A stretch of 64,000 nucleotides of DNA from Polychytrium aggregatum (taxonomy: Eukaryota; Chytridiomycota; Chytridiomycetes; Polychytriales), in NCBI RefSeq assembly GCF_025602895.1, contig NW_026516232.1, positions 460,598 to 524,597 on the forward strand. Reading direction: 5' to 3'. The notes below the pieces were generated by a model. That model was not told the origin of the DNA, did not search any database, and saw only the letters and a list, made by a program, of their open reading frames with translations. The first letter of the stretch is position 1. Each line of letters starts with the position of its first letter. Both the position numbers and the translations under genes were made by a program. This document shows positions 31,555-41,579 of the stretch, in pieces.

Positions 31555-31859
31555 TTTTGGAAAGAGAGATCTATCGTGCAGTCCGAATGTCAGATAGGTG
31601 AGCTGATCAACCGAATCGACCCAGCTCGGCACCAAAGGAACAATACGATGAAAAGTGTGTGACTGATAAGCGAGTGAGTGAGCGCCCCACATGGCGCAGT
31701 TGGGAGCACCCTTGTCTCCAGCAGGCAGCGCTGATGGAAGACACTCAAGTGACCGGTACAACAAAATGGCCATATCGGCTCGATGGACAGTCAAAATCCA
31801 GTGCCGCTTGCCAAAGAGCATGTGCAGAAGCCATGCAGTCAAGCTCACGGGACAAGAGT

Positions 31860-31910
31860 AGCATCCCACAGCATCCCACAGCATCCCACAGCATCCCACA
31901 GCATCCCCGC
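31860..31910. repeat. 10-base array (cagcatccca)
   Basis: Five copies of cagcatccca, the last followed by a ccgcagcatc variant. Confidence 0.9.
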
Positions 31911-32421
31911 AGCATCAAAATCAGGAGAATAAACACCGAAATGCAAGGACAGCGACCCCCCCCCAAACAAATGCAGGCAAAAGTCAGTGAGCCTACCCGA
32001 CTGGATGGGCCAAGGTTGGAACAAGACAGGTCGATATCGGAGCGGTGATATTCCAGCGACCAGAAGGGGCCAATAGGCGGATTTATAGCTTCCGAGGTGG
32101 GGTAGCAAACGTCCGAGACATCAATGCCACCAACAATAAGTGCCAAGAACAATGAAAGGACAATAGAACTGTCCCTGGAGAATTCCCAGCGGGGCTCCTC
32201 CATCAATGGACAACCCCACGCCTGATTGTTCCCCGTCGCACTCGGAAGTCCAAAGCTGTCGGGCCGCTGTCAGGCCAGTGTGCGGCCGCTGTCAGGCCGC
32301 TGTGCTCCATTGCTCTCTGGATCAAGATCCCTCGATCGTCTTCCATCTCTGTCGGTTTCTAAGGAGAACGGCGCACAAGTGCGCACACTGGGCTGAGGCG
32401 ATGAATTTGTATCCGGCGCAT

Positions 32422-32729
32422 CCAAGACGAAACGGGATACCCTGTTTCTGAGCGTGGATGATGGCTTGTTTCTGGATTATGAATACACACACATCCACCG
32501 CGACCATGTGGAGCGTGCAAGCGACAGGTATTGTGGTTGCCTTTGGGAGTGTCTCGTGGCAGCATGAGAGGGAAGAGGTGTATGTCCAGCCCACAGTCCC
32601 GGCCCACAGTCCCAGCCCACAGTCCCAGCATCTCCTCGTACTTGAGCACCACCAGACTAAGGCTGGGCCGCTGTACCGAAGACAGTATACGTGGTGAACA
32701 CTCAGGGTCACCTTTGCCTTGTATTGTTC
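32422..32729 (-). repeat. Right arm of 0.3-kb inverted repeat
   Basis: Reverse complement of 30017-30337, one 13-base unit shorter. It lies about 870 bases upstream of the cysteine-rich gene. Confidence 0.9.
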
Positions 32730-33289
32730 CGCTCAAGCTACAGCTTCTCAAAGGTCGATCCTAACGAGAGTGGTGGAGCAGAATCATGTTCTGGCTCGTT
32801 GATTCAATTTCTCAATCCCCAAACCCAAGCATGTCCCTCTGTCCTCGAGGCCAACACACAACAAGTGTTCGTCTTTCAGGGTACACCTCCATCTCATTGG
32901 ATATACACGTATTGTGGGTGTTTTGGCGACGTTCGTAATGATCGGATGCAATCCACGACCGATACGCCAACGCTGTGCAGCAACGTGTCGGTTGCGGTTT
33001 CAAGTTGAATTCGTCACTCAATCGCTGGGGAATCACTCTCCCAACGTTTGCGATGGATTGCTCGGATGACACAACTCTGTGTGTCATTCAGCCGAAGGAC
33101 GAGGGACCTCCCACCCACCCACCCACCCAGGGCCATTCTCGTATTTATCACCAGTAATCACACCTGAACATATGATGCAGTTGCCAGATATGGAGCACAA
33201 GTTTATATTTGATCCTGTTCGATTGATGCCACTTCAATTATAGCAGTGGAGAGGTTGGCCGAATTGGTATAGTGCTTCTTGGAACTGAT

Positions 33290-35597
33290 CTAGGCGGTCT
33301 CCACAAAGTTACGGATGAGCTCGTGATAGAACTTGACGCTGCCAACAAAGCCATGGATCTCAATGTACTCATTGACGGTGTGGACTCCGCCGGCTTGATT
33401 CTGGTGAGCGGGGCTGAAGCGGTAGACGTTGTGAGAGAGATCGAGGTAGTGGCGGGTGTCGGTGTTGCCAAACATAAGACTGGGAGAGACAACGACGTGG
33501 GCGCCAAACACTCGTCGAACGGTGCCAGCGAGAGTGTCCCAAGATCTGCCCTTGGCCTGGGTCAGGGGTGAGGGCTCCAGGATTTGGACGGGGCTGATGG
33601 TGAGGACGATCGGGTCGGCAGCATTGTTCGTTTGGATCCCGTCCTCTCCCCAGTTGTCGACAATTTCGATTCCGTATTTCTTCTTGAGCGGACTCAGGGT
33701 GTCATGAAGACGCTTGAGCACATGAGTGGTCGAAGAGTCGACTGCCACGCGGTGGTTGACGAGGGCGAAGACCGATTCGGGCAGGGCATTCACTGATGGG
33801 GTGTTGATGAAGGGGGGGGGAGGGAGCCGGAATATCAGTGACATCATGCGGCTGTGCTCCGACATTGGGATGGATTATACGTACCCTTAACACCGCCCTG
33901 GATGACATCGACCGCCTGGGTTGTGAGCATCTGCAGACCAAGCACGTAGTTCTTGGAGAGATAGTCAACCAATGCCTTGCGATGATGTGAGTCATGTTTG
34001 GCAAGCTGAACTAGCTTCTTGAGCTTGGGATCAACATGATGGCCGTGCTCGACGAAGCACTGGACGGCATCGAACATGGGGTTGTTGTCGGGGAGATTTG
34101 GGTGGTGAGGGTTGGCCTCGATATGCACGAGCGCATCGGCAAGGATGCCGATGGCGGTATGAGGCGGAGGCATGGAGGAATGGCCGCCAGGAGCGGTGAC
34201 ATTGATCTGAACATCGAGATAGCCCTTCTCTGCTGTGCTGATAAGCGCAAAGGTGGTATTGTAGTTGTCGGCCAAGCCGGTGCCTTCGTCGACAATAAAC
34301 TCGAAATCAATGTGGCGATCCTTGAGGGTTTGTGCGATGTGACCGGCACCCTGACGACGAGCGGAAGCAAGGATGCGGATCGAAGAACGCGATCAAACAT
34401 CAAGGTTAGGTCAAGTGATCGGGCCAGATCACTCGAATCCTCCACATCACCCAAATGTCCCGAATGCCCAGGTTCGTCCGATATAAAGTGAATCAACCAG
34501 ATGAGCCGAGCGACTTTCGATCTTACATTGAAGCCGTTGATTTCTTCGTCGAATCCAAAGGCGAGATAGATTCCACGCGCCGGATGAAAATCCAGGCCCA
34601 GCAGAATCTCAACTGCAGGCGGACAAGAGAGAGGCGCCAGATCAGCAGGGCTGCAGAGGGGACGCATATGGGCAACACGATGACTCACCAGCTTCCAGGA
34701 TGGCCATGAGGGTGCCCTTGGTATCGGAAGCGCCTCGTCCCCAGACACGACCATTCTCGATGGCGCCGGAGAAGGGCGGATACTCCCACTGGTCGAGCGA
34801 GGAATCGGCGACAGGAACGACATCAAAGTGGGCCATCAGCAGCAGGGGCTTGAGGTCGGGGTTGGTGCCGGGCCAAGAGTAGAGCAGGCCGTACTCGTTG
34901 ATGACCTCCCGGGTGAGGTTCTGGTGACTACGGGCCGTTGCAATTGATCAATGTGCGATGTTAGCGAGCGGATCACATTGCACTTTCGGGGGACTTGCAC
35001 GGCCCGTCTGAACGAAGGCATATTGCGATGTGCGCGTATCAGACACTGTGGCTGATCAACCGGCATGGATGCGAATTGGTCTCGCTTCGACAAGGAACGG
35101 CGCGGCAGCTCAGCGACTTACACATTCGGATAGAGCGACTCGAGCAGGCGGTGGAAATCAAGGAAGGGCAGCAGACGAGGGTCGCCGGCAACAACCCGGC
35201 GCATGTCATCATACGAGACGGTCTTGATCTGGATGGCCTTGGACAGATGCTCGGCAGCGAGGGCGTGGTACTTGTCCGAGGAAAAGATCAGATCATAATG
35301 CTGCGAGATGAGGGGATCGAGCTGAGGGAACAGGGGCGCGGGCTGCTCGCAGGACGGGCCGGCGAGGGGATCGGCAAGGGGATCGGCAAGGGGATCGGCA
35401 AGGGGATCGGCGAGAGGATCGGCCGTGCTGCGAACAAGAGACTTTGCGAGCGACCGCAGGAGGTTGCTGGGGACGACGGCCCAGAAGAGCAGGACGGCAG
35501 CGAGGTAGAAAAGAACGCCGCGCAGACGAAGGGGCTTTGGGGCTGGAGGCAGAGGATGCTGGCCCTTCTCGAGGGGAAGGAGGGGCGGAGTGGACAT
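33290..35597 (-). CDS. Carboxypeptidase S-like M20 metallopeptidase
   Basis: Five exons on the minus strand, 35597-35122, 34927-34689, 34612-34527, 34350-33885 and 33792-33290, give 589 residues. All four introns start GT, end AG and have matching phases (2, 1, 0, 1). The order matches yeast Cps1: an N-terminal membrane anchor (GVLFYLAAVLLFWAVVP, residues ~27-45), then metal-site motifs LLLMAHFDVVPV, GRGASDTKGTLMA and FGFDEEINGF, the dimerisation lobe with TAPGGHSSMPPP, GGVKVNALPESVFALVNHR across the last junction, and the final His in GGVHTVNEYIEI. M20 enzymes use two zinc ions to cleave C-terminal residues from peptides. Yeast Cps1 is vacuolar. After the anchor sits an unusual ADPL tandem repeat. 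The OPT transporter is its divergent neighbour. Confidence 0.95.
35363..35425. repeat. 12-base tandem repeat encoding (ADPL)n
   Basis: About five copies of ggatcggcaagg/cgag within the first exon of the carboxypeptidase gene, encoding STADPLADPLADPLADPLAG in the stalk after the membrane anchor. Confidence 0.9.
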
Positions 35598-35642
35598 TGG
35601 GCGCTGGTGGGGTATGGAAGAGACGGTGGCTGCGCGATGGAA

Positions 35643-35757
35643 GGTCAAGAGGGAGTATCGAGAGGGAGTATTAAGAGGGAGTATTAAGAGGGATTGTCAA
35701 GAGGGATTGTCAAGAGGGATTGTCAAGAGGGAGTATTAAGAGGAATTGTCAAGAAGG
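35643..35757. repeat. Tandem gagggagtattaa / gagggattgtcaa array
   Basis: About eight ~13-15-base units in two alternating forms, just outside the start of the carboxypeptidase gene. Confidence 0.88.
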
Positions 35758-36008
35758 GGCAGCGCGGGCGACACCCCCCCCGGCTGCGACACCCGGGCTG
35801 GGACACCCCGGTCGGCGGGCCATGTCCCGGCAAGCGCCGCCATGGGAAGCGCTCGCCCACGACGAACGCGGGCGGGGCCGGTGGCGCGACGGCCGTCGTT
35901 CGAATGCGAGAATGAGAGCATGTCGCATGTGTTAGAATGTTACATGTGTTAGAATGTTACATGTGTTAGATTGCCTCTCATGTGTTGAATCGCTGTTATA
36001 CACCGGGT

Positions 36009-36066
36009 TGCCTCTGATACAAGAGTTGCCTCTGATGCAAGAGTTGCCTCTGATGCAAGAGTTGCC
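36009..36066. repeat. 17-base array (tgcctctgatgcaagag)
   Basis: Three full copies and one partial copy of tgcctctgatgcaagagt in the divergent region. Confidence 0.88.
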
Positions 36067-36542
36067 TCGGTTGGATCCACAGACATATTTGTTTGTTTGT
36101 TTGTTTGTTTGTTTGTTCGTCGGTTTGTTTGTGGGCGACTGTGTCTGTTTATCCTCGCTCTGTTTATCCTCGCTCTGTCCATCACTCGCTCTGTCCATCA
36201 CTCGCTCTGTCCATCCTCGGCATGGCCGACACCTCGTTGCCGCCGATAACAACGGCAGGCACAGTTGCACTGCCGCTTTTCAGGGCACCAGCCCCGCCAA
36301 GGTCCCCATCGCTCGCCGTCGCCGCCATGAAGGAAATCGTCCTCGTTTTTTTTTTTTCCTTGGTCTGAACACCTCTTTCTTGAACCCGGGCCATTGGCGA
36401 TGACGAAAGCCGCACCAGAGCCGCACCAAAATCGTATCAGAGCCCCATGGTCAAGCACACGTCTCCGTCTATATAGCCCAACGCTACCGCCACCATGAGC
36501 CGCCGTCAATAGACTCGCCATCCTCGAGGTCGTCTGTGCACC

Positions 36543-39002
36543 ATGGCCGAGTATCACCACGACCACCGCAACAGCGCCTTCCGGATCAAAAGCCAGGATG
36601 AGGACGGCGTCTTTGCCATCGTCACCTACGACCAGGACGATGCCGAGTTTGACGACACCGAGAACGCCCTGAGCCAGATCAGCTCCGTCGTTCCCACCAC
36701 CGACGACCCCTCGACCCCCTGCTTCACCATCCGCGCACTGTTTTTGGCCGTCTTCTTCGCCGCATTGACTTCGGCCGTCAATGTCGTCCTCAGTTTCCGC
36801 ACCAACGCCTTTACCGTCCCGGCATATGTCTCTGTGGTAAGCTGACAAGGCGCATGGCTATTGCTTGCAGCAACAACCAGTCGCACACTCTTACTCGCAC
36901 CATGATCGTCTGTGTACCATCCGCCTCATCCCCATCCTCATTCTCTTTGCTCGCTCTCTGTCGGCTACCAGATTGTCTCGTACCCAATGGGTATCTTTCT
37001 CGCCAAAATTCTGCCCGACGTTCGCTTCAAGCTCTTTGGTGTCGAGAACTCGCTCAACCCCGGCCCCTTCTCTGTCAAGGAGCACGTCCTGATCTACATC
37101 ATGTCGAACTCAAACACGCCGTATGGCATCGACAATGTCGTCGGCCAGATCGCCTCTGTCTATCTCAACGACACTGCCATCAAGCTCTGGCATTCGATCC
37201 TGTGGATTCTCGCCACCCAGTGTCTCGGCCTTGGACTTGCCGGCATGGCCCGCGAGTTCCTGGTCAAGCCTGCCGCCATGTATTGGCCCGGCAACATGGG
37301 TATCCTTGCCATGTTTGCCTCCTTCCACGGGACGGGCGAGCAGTCGGCCAGCTACAGCTCCAAGTACTCCATGTCCCGCTTCCGCTTCTTCTGGCTCGCC
37401 TTCATTGCCTACAGCGTCTGGGCCGTCGTTCCCACCTTTATCGCTCCAGCCCTCAGCAGCATCGCAGTTCTGTGCTTCTTTCGCGCCGGAAAGAATAGCC
37501 TCACCAACATCTTTGGCTCGGCCACCAAGGGCGTTGGCCTCATGGCCCTCACTCTCGACTGGTCCCAGTTCAACGGCTACATCCAGCCCTTGACCACCCC
37601 CTTCTGGGCCAACTGCGTCCTGCTCTTTGGCTATGTCGTCTGGGCATGGATCGTTGTCCCTATCGCCTATGTCAAAAACCTGTGGGACGCAAAGTCCATC
37701 GGCTGCCCCCAGCCCGGCCCCAACGGCTGCGGGTTTCTGAACGGCAATGGCCTCTTCAACGGCTCGTCCCTGGGCCAGAGACTCAACGGCCATATCCTCC
37801 TCGACCCCACCACCTTTGAGCTCGACCCCGCCAAGTATGCCTCAGCCGCCCCCGTCCATCTCGGCATGACCTTTGTGATCGTGTACGTGACCTCGTTCAT
37901 CACCATCTCCTCGTCCGTCACCCACGTCGCCCTCTGGTACGGCAAGGACATTGTGCAGCAGGCCCGAGTTGCCATGAAACAAGTCCGTCACCACTCGGAT
38001 TACCCGGATGTCCACAACAAGCTCATGGCCGCGTATCCCGAAGTCAGCAACTGGGTCTACCTCTTGATCCTGTTGATCTCGACCGTCTTGATGTTTATCG
38101 TTGGCCTTGCAACCCCATACCGTCTCCAGTGGTGGGGAGTCGTTCTGGCCATCGCCATGGGTGTCCTCTTTGTCATTCCTCTCACTACTATCACCGCCCT
38201 CTCGGGCCAGTACATCGGATTGAATGTCCTGACCGAGTTTGTGATCGGCATGTTGACCCCGGGCCAACTCGTTCCCGTCATGTCCTTCAAGTCCCTCGGC
38301 TACAACACCATGATCCAGGCCCAGACGCTTCTCAACGATCTCAAGATCGGCCACTACATGAAGGTGCCTCCTCGAGCCATGGTGGCCAGTCAAGTGATCG
38401 GCGCTATCATGTCCGCCGTCATCTGTACCCCCGTCGCGACCGCCTTTACGCTGTCGCCACTCTTTGGCCAAGGCGAGTGGCAGGCAACCGGCCACGGCAC
38501 CTTTTTTGCGGCGGGCACGATCTGGGGCGCCATCGCCCCGGCTCGATTCTTTGGGCCCGGCGCTCTCTACCACGATGTTCTGTGGGCTTTCCCGGTCGGA
38601 TTTCTGCTGCCGATCCTCCCCTGGCTCGGCAACAAGATCTACAAGCACCCGTACTGGCACTTGATCAACATCCCCATCATGAGCAACTGGGTCGGCCCTC
38701 AGAACGGCAACATGAACTGTGTCCTGGTGACATTCATCCTTTCGTTTGTCTTTCAGTTCTACCTCTTCCGCTACAAGAACGAGTGGTGGCGCAAGTACAA
38801 CTTTGTCCTATCCGCTGCCCTGGACTCTGGCGCTGGAATCACCGCTGTAATGATTGGTGTCTTGCAGCTCCTTTTTCTGAAGACGAATGCCAATGGAAAG
38901 GCCGTCGGAGGCTTCATGATGCCGAACTGGTTGCTCAACCCTGTTGGTCCAGTGGATTACTACTGCTTCGATACGAACTATCGAGGCGTCTCAGCACCAT
39001 GA
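36543..39002 (+). CDS. OPT-family oligopeptide transporter
   Basis: Two exons, 36543-36836 and 36972-39002, give 774 residues, usual for fungal OPT proteins. The intron (GTAAGC...ACCAG, phase 0) falls inside the first membrane region, restoring YVSV-IVSYPMGIFLAKILP. Family motifs are clear: NPGPFSVKEH soon after the first helices, SNSNTPYGIDNVV, GLNVLTEFVIGMLTPGQLVP, and MKVPPRAMVASQVIG (the KIPPR-type motif). There are about a dozen or more hydrophobic segments. OPT proteins import tri- to pentapeptides or glutathione by proton symport; the substrate cannot be told from sequence. It is divergent from the M20 carboxypeptidase, which suggests coordinate peptide uptake and breakdown. Confidence 0.96.
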
Positions 39003-39502
39003 GATTTTGGAGCGGTAGGTTCGGGGGTTCTGATTGTTGCGGTCTCGACATTCCAATCTGGTTATGTTCTGCAAATCATGAATACATTGGCCGCAGTACT
39101 TGTGGAGATGTTAAAGATGACGTTGCTTTAGTCGTCTGTGTCGATTCTGCAAGACAGAGCAATGCCTCTGGTGCCGAATGTGATTCAGTGTCTCGTCCGC
39201 CATTCTGAGCACGGCGCAGCGCGATGGTTTGGATGCTCTCGGAGCAAAGCCTTGCCGATGCAGTACCGGCAACGGCAGGTGAGCACCTCATCGCTGTCGG
39301 ACTCTGGTTGTCGCCATCGATATGAAACGTGCTATTGAGAGGCGAGCAGGGTCATGTGTGTCTGAGATTGGCTGTGGGTGATCGTTGGCAATGTGCTGGC
39401 ACGGCCGATGGGGCGGTGGTCGCCACAGGTTGCCGGAGAATAATCCAAGACCACTCAAATGGCCTGGCAGGTCTCGAGCTCTTGCACACCGCCGCCCGAC
39501 AT

Positions 39503-39504
<2 letters not shown>
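39003..39504. other. Downstream flank of the OPT gene
   Basis: About 500 bases ending at the poly(T) that marks the first LINE. No gene seen. Confidence 0.45.
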
Positions 39505-39540
<36 letters not shown>

Positions 39541-41453
39541 TTGTATATTCAGGAATATTCAACATGCCATCAGTATCGCAGGATACCCGGCAGTGGGTGA
39601 CCAAGCTCGCTCATACACCCCTGTTGCGGCTCTCGCCGACTCTCCAGCCCACACGGCGAGCCATGCGGGTGAACACTCCCTCTAATAACTCCCAGAGGGA
39701 GTCGCACGTTTCCAAGTCCCGCTCCGGGATGTCAGGGGCTGGTTTCTCCAAGTCCCTCTCTAGTATCAACTCGAACCCACTCCAGGGTTTGCTGTGCGGT
39801 GTTGGGTCTTGACTTGCCCTCAAAGGAGTGTGAGTTTGTCTGTGGGAGGGGTACTCGGGATTTATCTCGTATCCTGGGGTCTGACCTAGTCCCAAGTCAT
39901 CGTCGGACTCTGGGATCGGGTCAGTACTTCGTCCTTGGGAGGGCGTGGGAACCACTCTCGGTTCAGGGCCGGGGACCGGATGTCTATTCGTCTCCCTGGC
40001 CCGGTTTCGGTCTCGGTTCGGGAGGGAGTCTTGGTTGCCATCAGGGGAGTACTCTGAGCCAGACTCTGAGACTGACTCTGAGGTTCCTCCCCAGTTCGAC
40101 CCCGAGGCAAGGTCTGAGCTCGGTTCGGGGTGGTGGGGCTCTAAGTCCACACCTGTGCCCAAATGCACCAAGTCCACACTCTGGTCGGAGTGAGGTACTA
40201 AGTCCCCACCAAGGTCAGAGTGAGGCACTAGGTCCCCACTATGATCGGAGTGGGATACTAAGTCCAAACTCTGGTCAGTGTCCCAGCAGTAGTGTCTTCC
40301 ACTATCGAGAGACAGTTCGTCAAGCTCGTCCCAGATTGGTCTCGGCGTTGGGTCGGTTCTTACCAAGAAGTCAAAGTCAATGTCGTAGTCTGACACTGAG
40401 CTGACTTCAGAGCCAAGGTCCGAGTCCACTTCGGGGCCAGTCAGTCGGAGCCTCCCCATCCGAGCAATCACTCCCGGTAGGGAGCTCCAGAGCCGATCTC
40501 GATCATCAAAGTCGTCGTCTACATCAGCATCACTGATGCCAGTGTCATCATCTGTATCCGAGACTATTGATGCGATCAAAAGCCCCGGTCTCTCCCCTCG
40601 CTTCCCCACCGAGTGATTATTATTGTTATTGCCATGTCTCTCTCTCCCTGGTGTTTGGGTTCCCACACCAGTGTGCTGCTGTTGCTCTTCTCTATCCTTC
40701 TTGGCTTCAAACTCCAGCAAGTCAAGCAGCATGTCTATAGGCCCCACTCCTTCGACTGTGGGTTTGACCCAGCTTGGGTGGGTCCGTGCGAGTTCGTTGA
40801 CCTTTCTTGCCAGGATGCCTTTGGGGTCGACGCATCTTTGAGCGTGGGAACGGTTAAGGTCTACTTTGATTCCGTTCTTGGAGCACCATCGGCAGGGTCT
40901 GCTTCCTCCCTTGGTGTGTCCTGGGAATATCCCAAGTCGCCATCGAATCATTAGCTCGAGGATAGGCTGACTACCTGTGTATCCTTCGGCTCTCCACAGT
41001 GCCGACATCGAGGTTGTCGGTGTGCATGCGGCTGTGAGTTGTTGGTCTCGTTTGAACGCTGTCCTCATGTGTTCTGTGAGGATGGCTTCTCGCAGAGGGA
41101 TCGCCAAGTCGTCCTCTTGGGCAGCCTGGGCTCGCTGTCGATGTCGTGCTCGTCCGTTAGCCGGGTCTGGGAATGCTCGAAGATACCTGTTCTTCCGTAG
41201 GTCCCGGGCTAGTCGCAGTGTCCACTCTGGGTTGTTGCAGAGTAGTGGTCTATCGGGGTCGAGGAACGGGTGGAACCAGCTCCTTTGTGTCCCTATGGTT
41301 TTGTCCTTCTTCCTTAAGGCCGACGCTTCCGTTCCAAGGAAGGCCTCGGTCGCTGTCAATTCAGGATTGGTGTCCTGCCTGGCCATTAGTCGTTGCCAGT
41401 GTTTGTCTTGCAACAGCTTGTGTCCAAGGAATTGCTCGCCTGTGAACGGGGGG
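39505..41453 (-). mobile_element. LINE copy 1, 5'-truncated
   Basis: Minus-strand non-LTR retrotransposon. Its poly(A) tail is the 34-base T run at 39505-39538. The body ends at 41453, where the tail of LINE copy 2 begins. Only the C-terminal part of ORF2 remains, and it is clearly diverged from copy 2, so it is another subfamily. Confidence 0.85.
39611..41453 (-). pseudogene. LINE ORF2 C-terminal fragment
   Basis: About 613 codons without reverse transcriptase or endonuclease. It contains the region homologous to the ORF2 end of copy 2 (FLGHKLLQDKHWQRLMARQ, TAACTPTTSMSALWRAEGY) and a clear zinc knuckle, C-x2-C-x12-H-x4-C (CRWCSKNGIKVDLNRSHAQRC region). It then adds an acidic, Asp/Ser-rich tail of about 350 residues absent from copy 2, with degenerate LVPHSDL repeats. 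The open frame continues 12 codons into the neighbouring element by chance. Confidence 0.75.
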
Positions 41454-41579
41454 TTTTTTTTTTTGTTACTATAGTCAACTTTATTCAAGAAGACAAGCCA
41501 TCAGGTCCAACAGGTTGGTACCCCGGCACGTTGAGTACACAGGCAAGCCTATTTACTCCTGTTGCAGCCTAGTGCTGCC

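Larger units (their letters stand above)
31555..33289. other. Intergenic region with repeats
   Basis: About 1.7 kb. It contains five copies of a 10-base unit (cagcatccca, about 31860-31910), a gccgctgtcag duplication near 32260-32300 and the right arm of the 0.3-kb inverted repeat. I find no supported gene. Confidence 0.45.
35598..36542. other. Shared divergent promoter region with repeats
   Basis: About 945 bases between the carboxypeptidase (minus) and OPT (plus) genes. It contains an array of gagggagtattaa/gagggattgtcaa units (35643-35757), tgttagaatgttaca duplications (35929-35968), a ~17-base tgcctctgatgcaagag array (36009-36066), a gttt run (36088-36128) and short tandem ctctgtccatc units (about 36155-36215). 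Confidence 0.6.

Noticed and set aside
31555-31899. N-terminal extension of the cysteine-rich protein
   Set aside because: The open frame passes through a 10-base repeat array. The signal peptide at 31554 is the better start.
33244-33300. tRNA-like ggttggccgaattggta start near the end of the carboxypeptidase gene
   Set aside because: The D-arm resembles tRNA-Leu/Ser, but no anticodon arm, T-arm or pairing acceptor follows, and it overlaps coding sequence.
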